Positions 52,254 to 60,993 of a stretch of DNA of 64,000 nt are shown one piece after another (position 1 is the stretch's first letter; the number at the start of each line of letters is the position of its first letter). Where the stretch lies: NCBI RefSeq assembly GCF_001547895.1, contig NZ_AP014627.1:6016001-6080000 (forward strand). The letters run 5' to 3'. A program made the translations under genes and the position numbers. The notes under the pieces are model-generated. The model had not been told where the DNA came from, searched no databases, and worked only from the letters and a program-made list of their open reading frames with translations. Source of the stretch: Pseudomonas sp. Os17 (GTDB lineage: Bacteria > Pseudomonadota > Gammaproteobacteria > Pseudomonadales > Pseudomonadaceae).

Positions 52254-52781
52254 ATGAGCTACAGCAAGATTCCGGCGGGCAAAGACCTGCCGAACGACAT
52301 CTACGTCGCTATCGAAATCCCGGCCAACCACGCGCCGATCAAGTACGAAATCGACAAAGACAGCGACTGCCTGTTCGTTGACCGTTTCATGGCCACCCCC
52401 ATGTTCTACCCGGCCAACTACGGCTTCATCCCCAACACCCTGGCTGACGACGGCGACCCCCTCGACGTGCTGGTCGTGACCCCTTACCCAGTAGCGCCAG
52501 GCTCGGTAATCCGCGCCCGTCCAGTGGGCATCCTGAACATGACCGACGACGGCGGCGGCGATGCCAAAGTGATCGCGGTTCCTCACGACAAGCTGTCCCA
52601 GCTGTACGTCGACGTGAAGGAATACACCGACCTGCCAGCCCTGCTGCTGGAACAGATCAAGCACTTCTTCGAGAACTACAAAGACCTCGAAAAAGGCAAG
52701 TGGGTGAAGATCGACGGTTGGGGCAACGCTGACGCGGCCCGTGCCGAGATCCTGAAGTCGGTCGCGGCCTACAAAGGCTGA
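52254..52781 (+). CDS. ppa: Inorganic pyrophosphatase (class I)
   Basis: A 175-residue Mg-dependent soluble pyrophosphatase. The class-I motif DGDPLDVLV near residue 66 supplies the three catalytic Asp residues, with the [16 protein letters not shown] and [11 protein letters not shown] segments upstream and KVIAVPHDK near residue 103. The length equals the E. coli enzyme. It drives nucleic-acid and protein synthesis by removing pyrophosphate. Confidence 0.97.
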   Translation: MSYSKIPAGKDLPNDIYVAIEIPANHAPIKYEIDKDSDCLFVDRFMATPMFYPANYGFIPNTLADDGDPLDVLVVTPYPVAPGSVIRARPVGILNMTDDGGGDAKVIAVPHDKLSQLYVDVKEYTDLPALLLEQIKHFFENYKDLEKGKWVKIDGWGNADAARAEILKSVAAYKG

Positions 52782-52818
52782 GAAGCAGCTGCAGGCTTCG
52801 AGCGACAAGCTTCAAGAG

Positions 52819-52845
52819 AAAGCCCCGAGTGATCGGGGCTTTTTT
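52819..52845 (+). terminator. Intrinsic terminator of ppa
   Basis: AAAGCCCCGA pairs perfectly with TCGGGGCTTT around GTGA, followed by more T residues. Confidence 0.93.
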
Positions 52846-53149
52846 GTGCCCGCGATTTCCCGCAGCAACCGGCTTGCCGGCGAACGGGCTTGCACCAAAT
52901 ACGCATCGCGCAACACATTCCCACGCACTATTTTCACCCTCAAGGCCTCTGGATTGCGCTTTGCACTGGGAATTCCCGGCGAACCTGCGTATGCTGCGCC
53001 CCACATTTGCGCATCGACCCTTTCTGCGGTCAGATCGCCCGACGAAGCGGATGACTTTCCCGCCCAGTCCCACAGCCAGCCGCAAGAGCTGGGTGTACGT
53101 TTTGAAGGCTGGTGCGGTTTACCAAAAATGAACCAAGCCAGTCCCCGAG
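52846..53149. other. Gene-poor intergenic stretch with a REP element
   Basis: About 300 bp with no convincing gene. A CCGGC-TT-GCCGG palindrome lies at 52869-52880. Two short open frames read through it (one ends at 53131, another runs into the next terminator) but neither looks like a known protein. A terminator with no recognised gene in front of it follows at 53150, so a small RNA or short peptide transcript is possible. Confidence 0.4.
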
Positions 53150-53173
53150 AAGCCGGCCACAAGCCGGCTTTTT
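53150..53173 (+). terminator. Intrinsic terminator without an assigned gene
   Basis: AAGCCGGC (53150-53157) pairs with GCCGGCTT (53163-53170) around CACAA and runs into TTT. The upstream transcript is not identified. Confidence 0.75.
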
Positions 53174-53227
53174 AATGCCTGAAACCCGGGCACGGGAAGA
53201 ACTGGCCACTCCCACAGCAGGTGCAGG

Positions 53228-53719
53228 ATGCACGACCGACCCAGCTTTGCAGTTCCGCTCCCACCTCAAGCCATCAAGCGCAACGCCATCACCGCGCGCC
53301 CCTTGTGGCTGGCCAGCACACGCACGCTGATGACCACGCTGGCAGCCCTTGGCCTCTGCGGCTGTGTCGGTGCCTGGGTGGACATGCCCGAGGAACAGGT
53401 CACAAAGACCGCGGCTCACCAGACGCTCATCGGCAACTCGATGACACCGGTCATCACCCGCACGCAAAAGAGCACTGCCGAACGCCAGTGGTGTGGCACC
53501 ACCGTCTGGGCGGTCATCCTGCCCATCCCGCTGAAATTGCCGGTTTGCGAGTCCTACAGCGCCACCTCATACGGCAATGATATAGGCGGCATCGAAGCCC
53601 CCCTCCTGTACTCAAGCCACAAAATCAGCTCGGAGTTTTACGCCTGCGGCCCGTTCATGTTCCTCGGGCCGATCATGCATGGATACCAGGGCAACGCGGT
53701 CTGCGGGGTGTTCCGCTAG
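53228..53719 (+). CDS. Hypothetical lipoprotein
   Basis: A protein of up to 163 residues. A lipobox LCGC lies at residues 43-46 (LAALGLCGCVGAWVD), after an unusually long basic leader, so the true start could be the ATG at 53330 or a nearby alternative codon. The mature part has several Cys (ERQWCGTTVW, LPVCESYS, YACGPF, AVCGVF), suggesting disulfides, and no domain I recognise. It loosely resembles YceK-type lipoproteins in the way it ends. It is monocistronic. Confidence 0.65.
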   Translation: MHDRPSFAVPLPPQAIKRNAITARPLWLASTRTLMTTLAALGLCGCVGAWVDMPEEQVTKTAAHQTLIGNSMTPVITRTQKSTAERQWCGTTVWAVILPIPLKLPVCESYSATSYGNDIGGIEAPLLYSSHKISSEFYACGPFMFLGPIMHGYQGNAVCGVFR

Positions 53720-53861
53720 GCTCGGACCGTTGTTGCAGCAACATCCCCCGTGGCCCCTGAGTTCTCGCTACAATCCCGTCCCTTGATGGCAATTCGCCAA
53801 CCTTCCGGCAGCGGGCTTCGATGCCGCGCCCTTGAGACGACGCAAACGAGAACCTTAGGAC

Positions 53862-55037
53862 ATGGTCCTGCACATCCCAACCCTGCTCGTAGTCTCGGTC
53901 TTCATTTTCTTCCTGATGAGTCTGCTGACCTTCCATGCCTGGTTACGGGAAACCCGCGAGCGCCCATTGGCCTATCTGGGCGGCATGATGCTGCTGGCCG
54001 CGGTGGGCATGGTGTTGGTGAGCTTGCGCGACCAGGGAGCGGATTACGTGCCCAAGGTGCTCGGCAACATGACCCTGCTGCTCAGCGCAGCCTTCAACTG
54101 GACGGCAATGCGCGTCTTCACCGGGCGTGCGCCCCATCTGCCGGGCATGCTCGCCGGGGCCGCCGTCTGGCTGGGCCTGTGCCTGGTTCCGTCCTTCTAT
54201 CAATCGATGACGGTGCGAGTCTCGGTCTATTCGCTGCTGGTCGCCAGCTATGGCCTGCTCACAATGCTGGAGTTCTGGCGCAGCCGCCAGCGCCTGGAGG
54301 TCGCTTATCTGCCCGCCCTGGCCCTGACCCTGTTGCATACCGTTTTCTACAGCGTGCGCGCCGTCATCGATCAGGGCCTGGGGCTGGATCAGGCCCTCAA
54401 AGGCTACGGCGCCGGGGTGCCGTTTTTCTCCTTCATGCTGTTCGAGTCGATGCTGTATGTGATCGGCATCGCCTACGTGACCTTGTCCATGGTCAAGGAG
54501 CAGGTCGAACTGCGCCTCAAGGCTGCGGCCTTTTGTGACGCTCTGACCGGCATCGGCAATCGCCGGGCATTCATGGTCAACGGTGAGCGGATGCTGATCG
54601 AATGCCGCCGTCGCGGCGAATCGGTGGCCTTGTTGTTGTGCGACCTGGACCACTTCAAGCGTTTGAACGATGCCTTCGGTCATCAGACCGGCGATCAGGC
54701 GCTGATTGCCTTCAGCCAGGTGCTGACGCAGACCCTGCGCAAGCAGGACGTGTTCGCTCGGATCGGCGGCGAAGAGTTCGCCTGCCTCCTGGCAACGGCT
54801 GATGAACAGACCGCCATTCAAGTGGCCGAGCGAATCCGCGAGGGCTTTGCCCACCTGCCGTTGCTGGCCCCCGGCCTGCTCAGCGTCAGTATTGGTGTGG
54901 TAAGCAGCCAAACCGCAGGCTACGAGCTCTCGCGCCTGCTGTCCCAGGCAGACGAGGCCCTGTATGGCGCCAAGGATCAAGGGCGTAACCGGGTCCAGAG
55001 CGTTACGCGGGGGGCGTCAGTGCTGCAGTTGAGCTGA
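53862..55037 (+). CDS. Membrane-bound diguanylate cyclase (GGDEF)
   Basis: A 391-residue protein. The N-terminal half (about 1-215) holds six to seven hydrophobic helices forming a membrane sensor of unknown type. The C-terminal GGDEF domain (about 225-385) has DLDHFKRLNDAFGHQTGDQAL and the active-site RIGGEEF (GGEEF), so c-di-GMP synthesis is expected. No clear RxxD inhibitory site is placed before the motif. It probably links an external signal to biofilm or motility control. It stands alone. Confidence 0.9.
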   Translation: MVLHIPTLLVVSVFIFFLMSLLTFHAWLRETRERPLAYLGGMMLLAAVGMVLVSLRDQGADYVPKVLGNMTLLLSAAFNWTAMRVFTGRAPHLPGMLAGAAVWLGLCLVPSFYQSMTVRVSVYSLLVASYGLLTMLEFWRSRQRLEVAYLPALALTLLHTVFYSVRAVIDQGLGLDQALKGYGAGVPFFSFMLFESMLYVIGIAYVTLSMVKEQVELRLKAAAFCDALTGIGNRRAFMVNGERMLIECRRRGESVALLLCDLDHFKRLNDAFGHQTGDQALIAFSQVLTQTLRKQDVFARIGGEEFACLLATADEQTAIQVAERIREGFAHLPLLAPGLLSVSIGVVSSQTAGYELSRLLSQADEALYGAKDQGRNRVQSVTRGASVLQLS

Positions 55038-55206
55038 ACGGCGTGAAGCACAGGCAAAACGGCCGATCCCCGGCCGACATGAGCACGACGCCAGGATCCG
55101 GCGGCATAATTGTGACCCACAGCCCAATGCCCACTCACAAGGCACTTAGCCAGTATTTCCGGCATCCCCGCGCAAGAATAAAATCGCCGCTCTCAAGGAC
55201 TCTCGG

Positions 55207-55227
55207 ATGACAAGGAATGTGGAATAA
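55207..55227 (+). other. Six-codon leader frame overlapping the amidase start
   Basis: ATG at 55207 (MTRNVE, stop TAA 55225-55227) sits 7 bp after the best ribosome site, AAGGA at 55195-55199. It overlaps the amidase ATG at 55217 in another frame. The amidase start itself has AAGGA directly adjacent, with no spacing. Reinitiation control is possible but inferred. Confidence 0.35.
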
Positions 55228-55588
55228 ACAAGCCGCTATCGATCACTTGAACGCGCATGCTCACGCCGGCAGTACCGGACGCTGTGCCGCCTACACCCGC
55301 CAGGCGATCGAGGCTGGCGGCGGTGGGGTGATTCTGCACAGGAAGCATTCGGCCAAGGACTTCGGCTCATCCCTGACCTCGGCCGGATTCGTCGAGCAAC
55401 CCGCTGGCCAGACGCCTCAGGCCGGCGATGTAGTGATCATTCAGCCGATTCCCGGCCATCCCCATGGGCACATGGCGATGTTCAACGGTTCACTCTGGGT
55501 GTCAGACTTCAAGCAGTTGCACGGTTTCTACCCAGGGCACTCCTATCGGGTGCACAAGCCCGACTACAAAATCTATCGCCATCCGTAA
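55217..55588 (+). CDS. Small NlpC/P60-CHAP-like peptidoglycan amidase, candidate T6SS effector
   Basis: A 123-residue single-domain protein without signal peptide. The order of motifs is that of papain-like murein amidases: Cys23 in STGRCAAYTRQAIEAGG, then SAKDFGSSLTSAGF, AGDVVIIQP, and His85 in HPHGHMAMFNGSLWVSDFKQ. The size and bare domain resemble Tae-type amidase effectors of type VI secretion. The next gene, 10 bp later, encodes a secreted protein, as immunity genes do. No hcp, vgrG or PAAR gene is in the window. A housekeeping amidase or a phage-type endolysin remnant is the alternative. Confidence 0.75.
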   Translation: MWNKQAAIDHLNAHAHAGSTGRCAAYTRQAIEAGGGGVILHRKHSAKDFGSSLTSAGFVEQPAGQTPQAGDVVIIQPIPGHPHGHMAMFNGSLWVSDFKQLHGFYPGHSYRVHKPDYKIYRHP

Positions 55589-55598
55589 GGGGTCCTCC

Positions 55599-56054
55599 AT
55601 GAGAATGCTGTTCTGCTCGCTGCTGGCCGCGGCCGCCGTCGCCCTGCATCAGCCACTGGCACTGGCCGACTGCGCCAGTTCGCCCAAGCCTGTCACCCAG
55701 GCGTTCTACAGCTGGTACCTGCAAACCTTCAGCGAAGACAAGGACCCGATCACCGACAGCGTCCCGGAGATGAAGAAGTACGTCTCCGACTCGCTGATCG
55801 CCAAGATCAAAAAGCAGATGGCCAGCCCCGATGGCCTGGAAGAGGACTACTTCCTCAAGGCCCAGGACTACATGGATGAGTGGCTGACCCAGATCAAGGT
55901 CAGCGAGCCGCAGATCAAGGGTTCCAGCGCCAAGGAACAGGTCACGCTGGGCAGCACCCCGGACACCACTCAGGTGGTCGATGTGCGGATGATCAAGGAC
56001 AAGGGCTGCTGGAAGATCGACGAAGTGCTTTCCACCACCGATCAGAGCGACTGA
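55599..56054 (+). CDS. Secreted DUF3828-like protein, candidate immunity protein
   Basis: A 151-residue protein with a clean signal peptide (cleavage after QPLALA near residue 22). The mature part holds two Cys (ADCASSPK and KDKGCWKIDE) and resembles DUF3828, with the SFYSWYLQ-like start (AFYSWYLQTF) and the C-terminal VVDVRMIKDKGCWKIDEVL strand pair. As the partner of the amidase upstream it would sit in the periplasm, where such an effector acts. The immunity role is inferred from this pairing. Confidence 0.72.
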   Translation: MRMLFCSLLAAAAVALHQPLALADCASSPKPVTQAFYSWYLQTFSEDKDPITDSVPEMKKYVSDSLIAKIKKQMASPDGLEEDYFLKAQDYMDEWLTQIKVSEPQIKGSSAKEQVTLGSTPDTTQVVDVRMIKDKGCWKIDEVLSTTDQSD

Positions 56055-56191
56055 ACGACGAGCTCTGCCCCGCTGCAAGACTGACAACGGCAAATGCGCA
56101 GGTCGTCGAGGGACGCGACCTGCCATGTTAAGCTGCGCGCCGTTTCGGGCACCCGCCCGAGGCGTCTTCCACTGAAAATGGACTCTCAGTC

Positions 56192-57268
56192 ATGTCGTTG
56201 CCGGCCGCTGTACGCCTGCCGCTGTCGTTCCTCTGCCTATTTACCGCCCTCAGCCTCACCAGCGTCCACGCCGAAGACCAGCAGGACGTCGCCAAAGGCC
56301 GCTGGCAAGGCCTGGCGGCCATGGCCAATCTGTACCTGGACGACGCCACGCCGGCCGATTTCATCGAAGCCGGGGACAACGAAAAGAGCCAGCACGACAA
56401 CTACGCCGGCGCCCTCGCCTACTACCTGACCGCCGCCCGTCTCGACCCGAAGAATGCCTACGCCGCCTACCAGGCAGCTGGCAGCCTGGCCGCCATGAAC
56501 AAGAACACGCGCGCCGCCGAGTTCCTCGATCAGGCCCGCGAGCGTGGCTTCTGGCAGTGGGTGATCCTCAAGGAAGACGACGAACTGCAATCCCTGCAGC
56601 AGACCCCGGCCTACCAGAAGCTGCTGCAGGCCGCCGAGAAGAACTACCCGGCCAAGGCCAAGGATGCCGGCCTGGCGGCCTTCAGCATTCCCAAGGGCAA
56701 GGCCCCCGCCGAAGGCTGGCCGGTGGTGGTCTGGCTGTCGGGATTCGGCACCGAGGGCAGCGACGGCATCGACATGCGCGCCGACCTTGTGGGCGAGCAG
56801 GCGGTGCTGGTGGGCATCAACGGCACCCTCAAGCGCGACGAGCACCAGTTCATGTGGCAGCCGCATTCGGTGGACAGCACCCAGGAGGCGGTCAGCGCCG
56901 CCCTGAAGAAGCTGGAAAAGCAGACCCGCATCGACCGCTCGCGCATCGCCCTGATGGGTTTCTCCCAAGGCGCCGAACATGCCTCGCACCTGATCGCCGA
57001 GTACCCGCAGCAATACAGCGGCGCGTTGCTGCTATCCCCCGGCGGCTACCGGATTCCGTTCGGCGAACCCCGGGCCCGGGACAAGCGCATCGTCATCGTC
57101 CACGGCGCCCAGGAGCACGAAAGCAACCAGAAGCTCACCGCCACCACGCAGCAGGCCCTGGCGCCCGGCAACCAGGTCCAGAGCCATGAGCATGCCGAGG
57201 GCCATACCTTCCAGGACGACTGGCGTCAGGCGTACCCGGGCTACCTGAAGTTCGCCCTGAACCTCTGA
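56192..57268 (+). CDS. Secreted alpha/beta hydrolase
   Basis: A 358-residue protein with a signal peptide (cleavage near SVHAED, residue 28). A helical TPR-like stretch (about 40-140) precedes a hydrolase domain. The nucleophile Ser is in ALMGFSQGAEHASHLIAEYP near residue 255 and the His in EHAEGHTFQDDW near residue 335. It resembles the phospholipase/carboxylesterase family. The substrate is unknown. It converges with nirK. Confidence 0.82.
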   Translation: MSLPAAVRLPLSFLCLFTALSLTSVHAEDQQDVAKGRWQGLAAMANLYLDDATPADFIEAGDNEKSQHDNYAGALAYYLTAARLDPKNAYAAYQAAGSLAAMNKNTRAAEFLDQARERGFWQWVILKEDDELQSLQQTPAYQKLLQAAEKNYPAKAKDAGLAAFSIPKGKAPAEGWPVVVWLSGFGTEGSDGIDMRADLVGEQAVLVGINGTLKRDEHQFMWQPHSVDSTQEAVSAALKKLEKQTRIDRSRIALMGFSQGAEHASHLIAEYPQQYSGALLLSPGGYRIPFGEPRARDKRIVIVHGAQEHESNQKLTATTQQALAPGNQVQSHEHAEGHTFQDDWRQAYPGYLKFALNL

Positions 57269-57282
57269 CGCCAAGCCACGGC

Positions 57283-57304
57283 GCCGCGGCCTAAACCCCG
57301 CGGC
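57283..57304. terminator. Hairpin between the hydrolase and nirK ends
   Basis: GCCGCGG (57283-57289) pairs with CCGCGGC (57298-57304) around an 8-nt loop in the 53-bp convergent gap. Confidence 0.6.
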
Positions 57305-57321
57305 CACGGCGCGGCTTCAGG

Positions 57322-58413
57322 TCAAGGCTTGGCCGGAACAATGGGCCCCGGGGCCTTCACCTGGGTCATCAGGTCATCGTCCCAGGTGCCTTCGACCTTG
57401 ACCTGAGCCAGGGCCCCCAGCTCCATGGCCTCGATCAGGTTGTGGTTGAGGTACACGTAGGTGCCGGGCTGCTTGAAGGTGTAGAGCGCGGCCAGCGCCG
57501 AACCGCCGGGGATGAACCAGGTTTCCAGATTGCGCAAAGGGGCATTGGCGAACTTGCCGGTGGTCCAGACCCAGTCACCATGGCCGCCAATCAGGTGCGG
57601 ACGGCTGTCGCGGTTGGCCTGGGAGTGGATGAACAGCACGCTTTCCCCGACCTTGGCGGTCAACGCATTGGCCCCGGTCAGAGCCCCGACCCGGCCGTTG
57701 AACACCACATGGCTCGGGGTCAGCTTGCGCATCACTTCACGGGTGTCCTGGTAGCTGGAGGCCAGGTCCGGGTAGTCCTTGTAATGCCCGTCCTTGTCCT
57801 TGGGGATATACAGATCGAACTCACCGATGGTGTAGGCCCGGTCATAGTGCAAGGGCTTGCCGGCAGGGTCTTTCAAGCCATCGCGCGGCAGCACCATCAA
57901 GGTTCCGCTCATGCCCGAGACTACGTGCCAGGGCACCATGCCCGACGGCGCGCAGTGGTAGACAAAGGTGCCGCTGCGATCGGCCTTGAACCGCAGCACC
58001 ACCTCCTGGCCCGGCACGACCTGGGTCAGCGCGGCCCCGCCCAGGGCGCCGGTGGCGGCGTGAAAATCGATGTTGTGGGGCATGCTGTTGCTGGCCGGGT
58101 TGCTCAAGGTCAGTTCGACGTAGTCGCCCTCGTGCACCACCAGCGTCGGACCGGGCATGGAGCCGTTGAAGGTCATGGCCTGCAGCGTGGTGCCCTGGTC
58201 ATCGACCACCATCTTTTTCTCTTCCACCTGCATGTGGAACTGCACGACCTTCGGTGGCCCGCTGACCACCTGTTCATGGGCATGCACCTGAGGCGGCGTC
58301 ACCAGATCCACCTTGACCCGCTGCAACCCGTCGGCGCCCGCGGCCAACACCAGGCCGGAGACACAGCTGCCGGCCATCACACAGCACTTCAACCACGATT
58401 GAAAAGCACCCAT
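57322..58413 (-). CDS. nirK: Copper-containing nitrite reductase NirK
   Basis: A 363-residue two-cupredoxin enzyme that reduces nitrite to nitric oxide in the periplasm. All copper ligands are seen: the type-1 set in MPHNIDFH (first His), [19 protein letters not shown] (His-Cys, His, Met), and the type-2 set in the second His of MPHNIDFH, the His of YHC and the His of [10 protein letters not shown]. The catalytic Asp lies before HNI and the His in [14 protein letters not shown] signal peptide covers the first 30 residues. The start at 58413 follows AGGGA, and 58422 and 58458 are alternatives. No nor, nos or nirV gene is near it. Confidence 0.94.
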   Translation of the reverse strand: MGAFQSWLKCCVMAGSCVSGLVLAAGADGLQRVKVDLVTPPQVHAHEQVVSGPPKVVQFHMQVEEKKMVVDDQGTTLQAMTFNGSMPGPTLVVHEGDYVELTLSNPASNSMPHNIDFHAATGALGGAALTQVVPGQEVVLRFKADRSGTFVYHCAPSGMVPWHVVSGMSGTLMVLPRDGLKDPAGKPLHYDRAYTIGEFDLYIPKDKDGHYKDYPDLASSYQDTREVMRKLTPSHVVFNGRVGALTGANALTAKVGESVLFIHSQANRDSRPHLIGGHGDWVWTTGKFANAPLRNLETWFIPGGSALAALYTFKQPGTYVYLNHNLIEAMELGALAQVKVEGTWDDDLMTQVKAPGPIVPAKP

Positions 58414-58474
58414 GTTGCGCATTTCCCTGCCAATGAATGGTGCTTCATTGCAAGGCAAACGCCGGGCGCTCGTA

Positions 58475-58488
58475 TTGTCTCAGGGCAA
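58475..58488 (-). promoter_or_regulatory. Possible Anr/Dnr (FNR-type) box of nirK
   Basis: TTGTCTCAGGGCAA keeps TTG and CAA half-site ends with 8 bp between them, as in TTGAT-N4-ATCAA, but the inner bases differ. Its centre is about 41 bp upstream of a start site near 58440, which leaves a short leader to the ATG. Confidence 0.45.
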
Positions 58489-58526
58489 TGAAGCAATGCC
58501 CGGGCAGGCGCAGCGATTGAGCCCGA

Positions 58527-59345
58527 TCATGGATAGCTGAAACTGCGCACCAGGGTCAGCTCTCCGGGGGCACGCATCGGCACGATGAAGGATTCGCTCT
58601 TCTCATCCGGCGTGCCCTCCTCGGTGATCACCGTGACCTGGGCCGTGGTCAGCGGCTGCACGGCGTTTTCCTGGCCGCCGTCTGCATCCTCGTCACTGCG
58701 ATAGCCGCCACCGTAGTAGTTCACATACACCAGGTACTGGCCCTTGAGCGGCGCCGGCATGGAGAAGATCTCCGGGCCGTAGCCGGTGGTCACGTCCACG
58801 TCCAGGGTCGCGCCGTTGGGGGCCACGCGATCGCCGTACCAGATGTGCGCGCCATCGGGGGTCACCAGGTGCAGGTCGAGGTCGGTGTTGTCGCTGTCCC
58901 AGGACAGCAGCACGCGCAACTTGGGTGGGGTCACGCCACCGCCGGTATTGAGGAACTGCACGCGCTTGCGCTGCTGACCGTCGGGGCTGCGCACCTCCAC
59001 GCTGTTGCTGCCGTTGGGGAAGGCATAAGGCCGGTCGAAACCGCCTTGTTCATCGAACTTGAGCGGCATGCTGACGCCGTTGACGATCAGCTTGCCTGGC
59101 GCCTTGTTGGCCTTCGGCGCGCCTTTTATCTGCCCGCTGATGCGCGCGCTATCGGCCTGGCCCTGGGGCGTGTTCACCGAGGAGGCCGGGTAATTGACCT
59201 CCTGCATGTATTGCTCGCCATCGACGGCGCGGGTCCGCCAGCCGCCTTTGGGCGTGTCGAGCCGAATGCCGCTGTCGGCCAGGGCCATGGGCAGGCTGAA
59301 CATTCCACAAAGGAACAGGAGGACCGGGGGAGCAGGAAGTTTCAT
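58527..59345 (-). CDS. yfaP: YfaP family protein (DUF2135)
   Basis: A 272-residue secreted protein (signal cleavage near PMALADS, residue 23). The C-terminal DUF2135 domain shows LRVLLSWDSDNTDLDLHLVTPDGAHIWYG near residue 145 and the Tyr/Gly-rich YLVYVNYYGGGYR segment near residue 205. The role is unknown. As in E. coli, it lies with yfaQ and yfaS. It follows yfaQ by 3 bp. Confidence 0.88.
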   Translation of the reverse strand: MKLPAPPVLLFLCGMFSLPMALADSGIRLDTPKGGWRTRAVDGEQYMQEVNYPASSVNTPQGQADSARISGQIKGAPKANKAPGKLIVNGVSMPLKFDEQGGFDRPYAFPNGSNSVEVRSPDGQQRKRVQFLNTGGGVTPPKLRVLLSWDSDNTDLDLHLVTPDGAHIWYGDRVAPNGATLDVDVTTGYGPEIFSMPAPLKGQYLVYVNYYGGGYRSDEDADGGQENAVQPLTTAQVTVITEEGTPDEKSESFIVPMRAPGELTLVRSFSYP

Positions 59346-59348
59346 GGC

Positions 59349-60992
59349 CTATTCCAATAAAAGATGACGGGCGAGCCCTTCGATGTAGGTTTCATCCTGG
59401 CCATTGGGATGAGCTTCAAAGGCCAGGTGCAGGTATTCGTGAGTCAGGTCGAGGCGGTCTTGCAGCGAGAGCACGCCACGCACGTAGATGCGCTGCCGTT
59501 CACGGTCGACGTAGGGCCGGCCGAAGCTCAGGCGGCACACCGCAAACTGGCTGATTTCGTTGTAGCCGACCTCCTGTTCCAGGGGCTGGCGCCAGCGCCG
59601 ACGCTGGTTCAGCAGCCAGTCCTGAGCGGCCGGCAAGGGCTCGCAGGAAGCCTGTGGATTGTCCCAGCGACTGAGGCTGGCCCGCGGGTAAGCGTGGAGC
59701 AGGATCGCGTCGTAGCCCTGGCCGGCCCGGGCCTGTTCTACCGCCTGTTGCCACGACAGTTTGTCCGGCGCCTGCAGATCCGAATGGTAGGTGACCTGGG
59801 TTCCGGCCAGCACCAGATCGGCAGTCCAGGCGGCGATGGCCCGCGCCTCGGCGGTGGCCGGACGCGGAGCGACCCGCTGGCGGTTGCTGCTGTCATCGAT
59901 GCTCAGGCATTCACCACTGCGCCCGGCGTTCTGCAACAGATAGGTACGTATGGCCACGGCCAGGGCCTTGGCGGCTTCCCGGGGTTCGCTGGAGGCCTCG
60001 CGCTGCAGCACCCGGGCCACGTATTCCTCGCGGTCCAGGCGGGCCACCAGTTGCAGGGCCGAGGCGTCAGCTTGCAGGAAAAGCTCGCCGCCACTGTGGA
60101 TATCCAATTGATTGCCATTGGCGAATTCCACCTGGTAATCCCCTTGCAGGGCACCTGGCCTGGCGGCCCGGGCATTCTGGCTGACGCTTTTGAGCGGATA
60201 GCGGGAGAACAGGCTGACCTCGACGCAACGGCCTTTGTCCAGGGCCGGACGCTGCGGCAGTACCTGGTCCAGAACCTGGGCGTAATCCTTCAACACCCGC
60301 TGACTGGTGCCTCGTCCCCCCACCCACAGGGGTGTGCCGTCCACCAGCCAACCGGCAAAACCGCCCTGGCGCGACTGCGGGTCCTGGTCCGCCAGCCAGC
60401 TCCAGGTCTTGACCCGCAGGCGCCCGCCCAAGGCTCCCAACACCGCGCCATCGGAGGCGTTGAGCACCACATCCAGCAGCACCCGGCGTGCCGTCTCCTG
60501 GGCCGGCAACTGCGCCAGCACCTGCAACAGCTCCGCCACCGGCACCCGGGTCTGCGGCTGCAGGCGGTCAAGATCGCGCAACCACTCGGGCGCATGGCGG
60601 GCTTGCCAGTACTGGCGCCAGTCGGCGCTGGACAGCTGCAAGCGTTGCGGCTCGAAGTACAACCCGCAGGAACGGACCAGGGCCTGATCCCGGGCGATGC
60701 TGCCACCGGCCGTGCAGCAATAGACCTCGTCCTTGGATTTGCCCTGGCAGGCATAGGCCGGCTCTTGCGCGCCGGTATCCGCCAACCAGGCATAGACAAA
60801 GAGCTTCCAGACACTGCCCAGGGGGGCCTGCAGGTCCTGGGGCAACGGCTCGCGAGCCAGCACCTGGGTCTTGCTCAGGCTCACCAGCTCGCTGTCCGGG
60901 GCGGTTTTCCAGGCCAGGCGCAGAGGCTCGTCCTGGGCTGTCACCAGCCCAGGGAGTAGACACAGGCACAACCAGGCCCAACACCGCGTCAT
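59349..60992 (-). CDS. yfaQ: YfaQ family protein (DUF2300)
   Basis: A 547-residue secreted protein (signal peptide ending LLPGLVTAQDE near residue 20). It carries DUF2300 regions and a penicillin-binding-like LGSVWKLFVYAWLAD segment near residue 40 that recalls an S-x-W-K serine site. The second part matches a SpoIID-like region (YVARVLQREASSEPREAAKALAVAIRTYLLQ) and ends with EYLHLAFEAHPNGQDETYIEG, a metal-binding-like HLAFEAH. It may bind or trim murein, which is inferred. It lies 1 bp after yfaS. Confidence 0.82.
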   Translation of the reverse strand: MTRCWAWLCLCLLPGLVTAQDEPLRLAWKTAPDSELVSLSKTQVLAREPLPQDLQAPLGSVWKLFVYAWLADTGAQEPAYACQGKSKDEVYCCTAGGSIARDQALVRSCGLYFEPQRLQLSSADWRQYWQARHAPEWLRDLDRLQPQTRVPVAELLQVLAQLPAQETARRVLLDVVLNASDGAVLGALGGRLRVKTWSWLADQDPQSRQGGFAGWLVDGTPLWVGGRGTSQRVLKDYAQVLDQVLPQRPALDKGRCVEVSLFSRYPLKSVSQNARAARPGALQGDYQVEFANGNQLDIHSGGELFLQADASALQLVARLDREEYVARVLQREASSEPREAAKALAVAIRTYLLQNAGRSGECLSIDDSSNRQRVAPRPATAEARAIAAWTADLVLAGTQVTYHSDLQAPDKLSWQQAVEQARAGQGYDAILLHAYPRASLSRWDNPQASCEPLPAAQDWLLNQRRRWRQPLEQEVGYNEISQFAVCRLSFGRPYVDRERQRIYVRGVLSLQDRLDLTHEYLHLAFEAHPNGQDETYIEGLARHLLLE

Positions 60993-60993
60993 G

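Noticed and set aside
52812..53162. 116-codon minus-strand frame between ppa and the hypothetical lipoprotein
   Set aside because: It runs through two intrinsic terminators and a REP element, so it is unlikely to be a gene.
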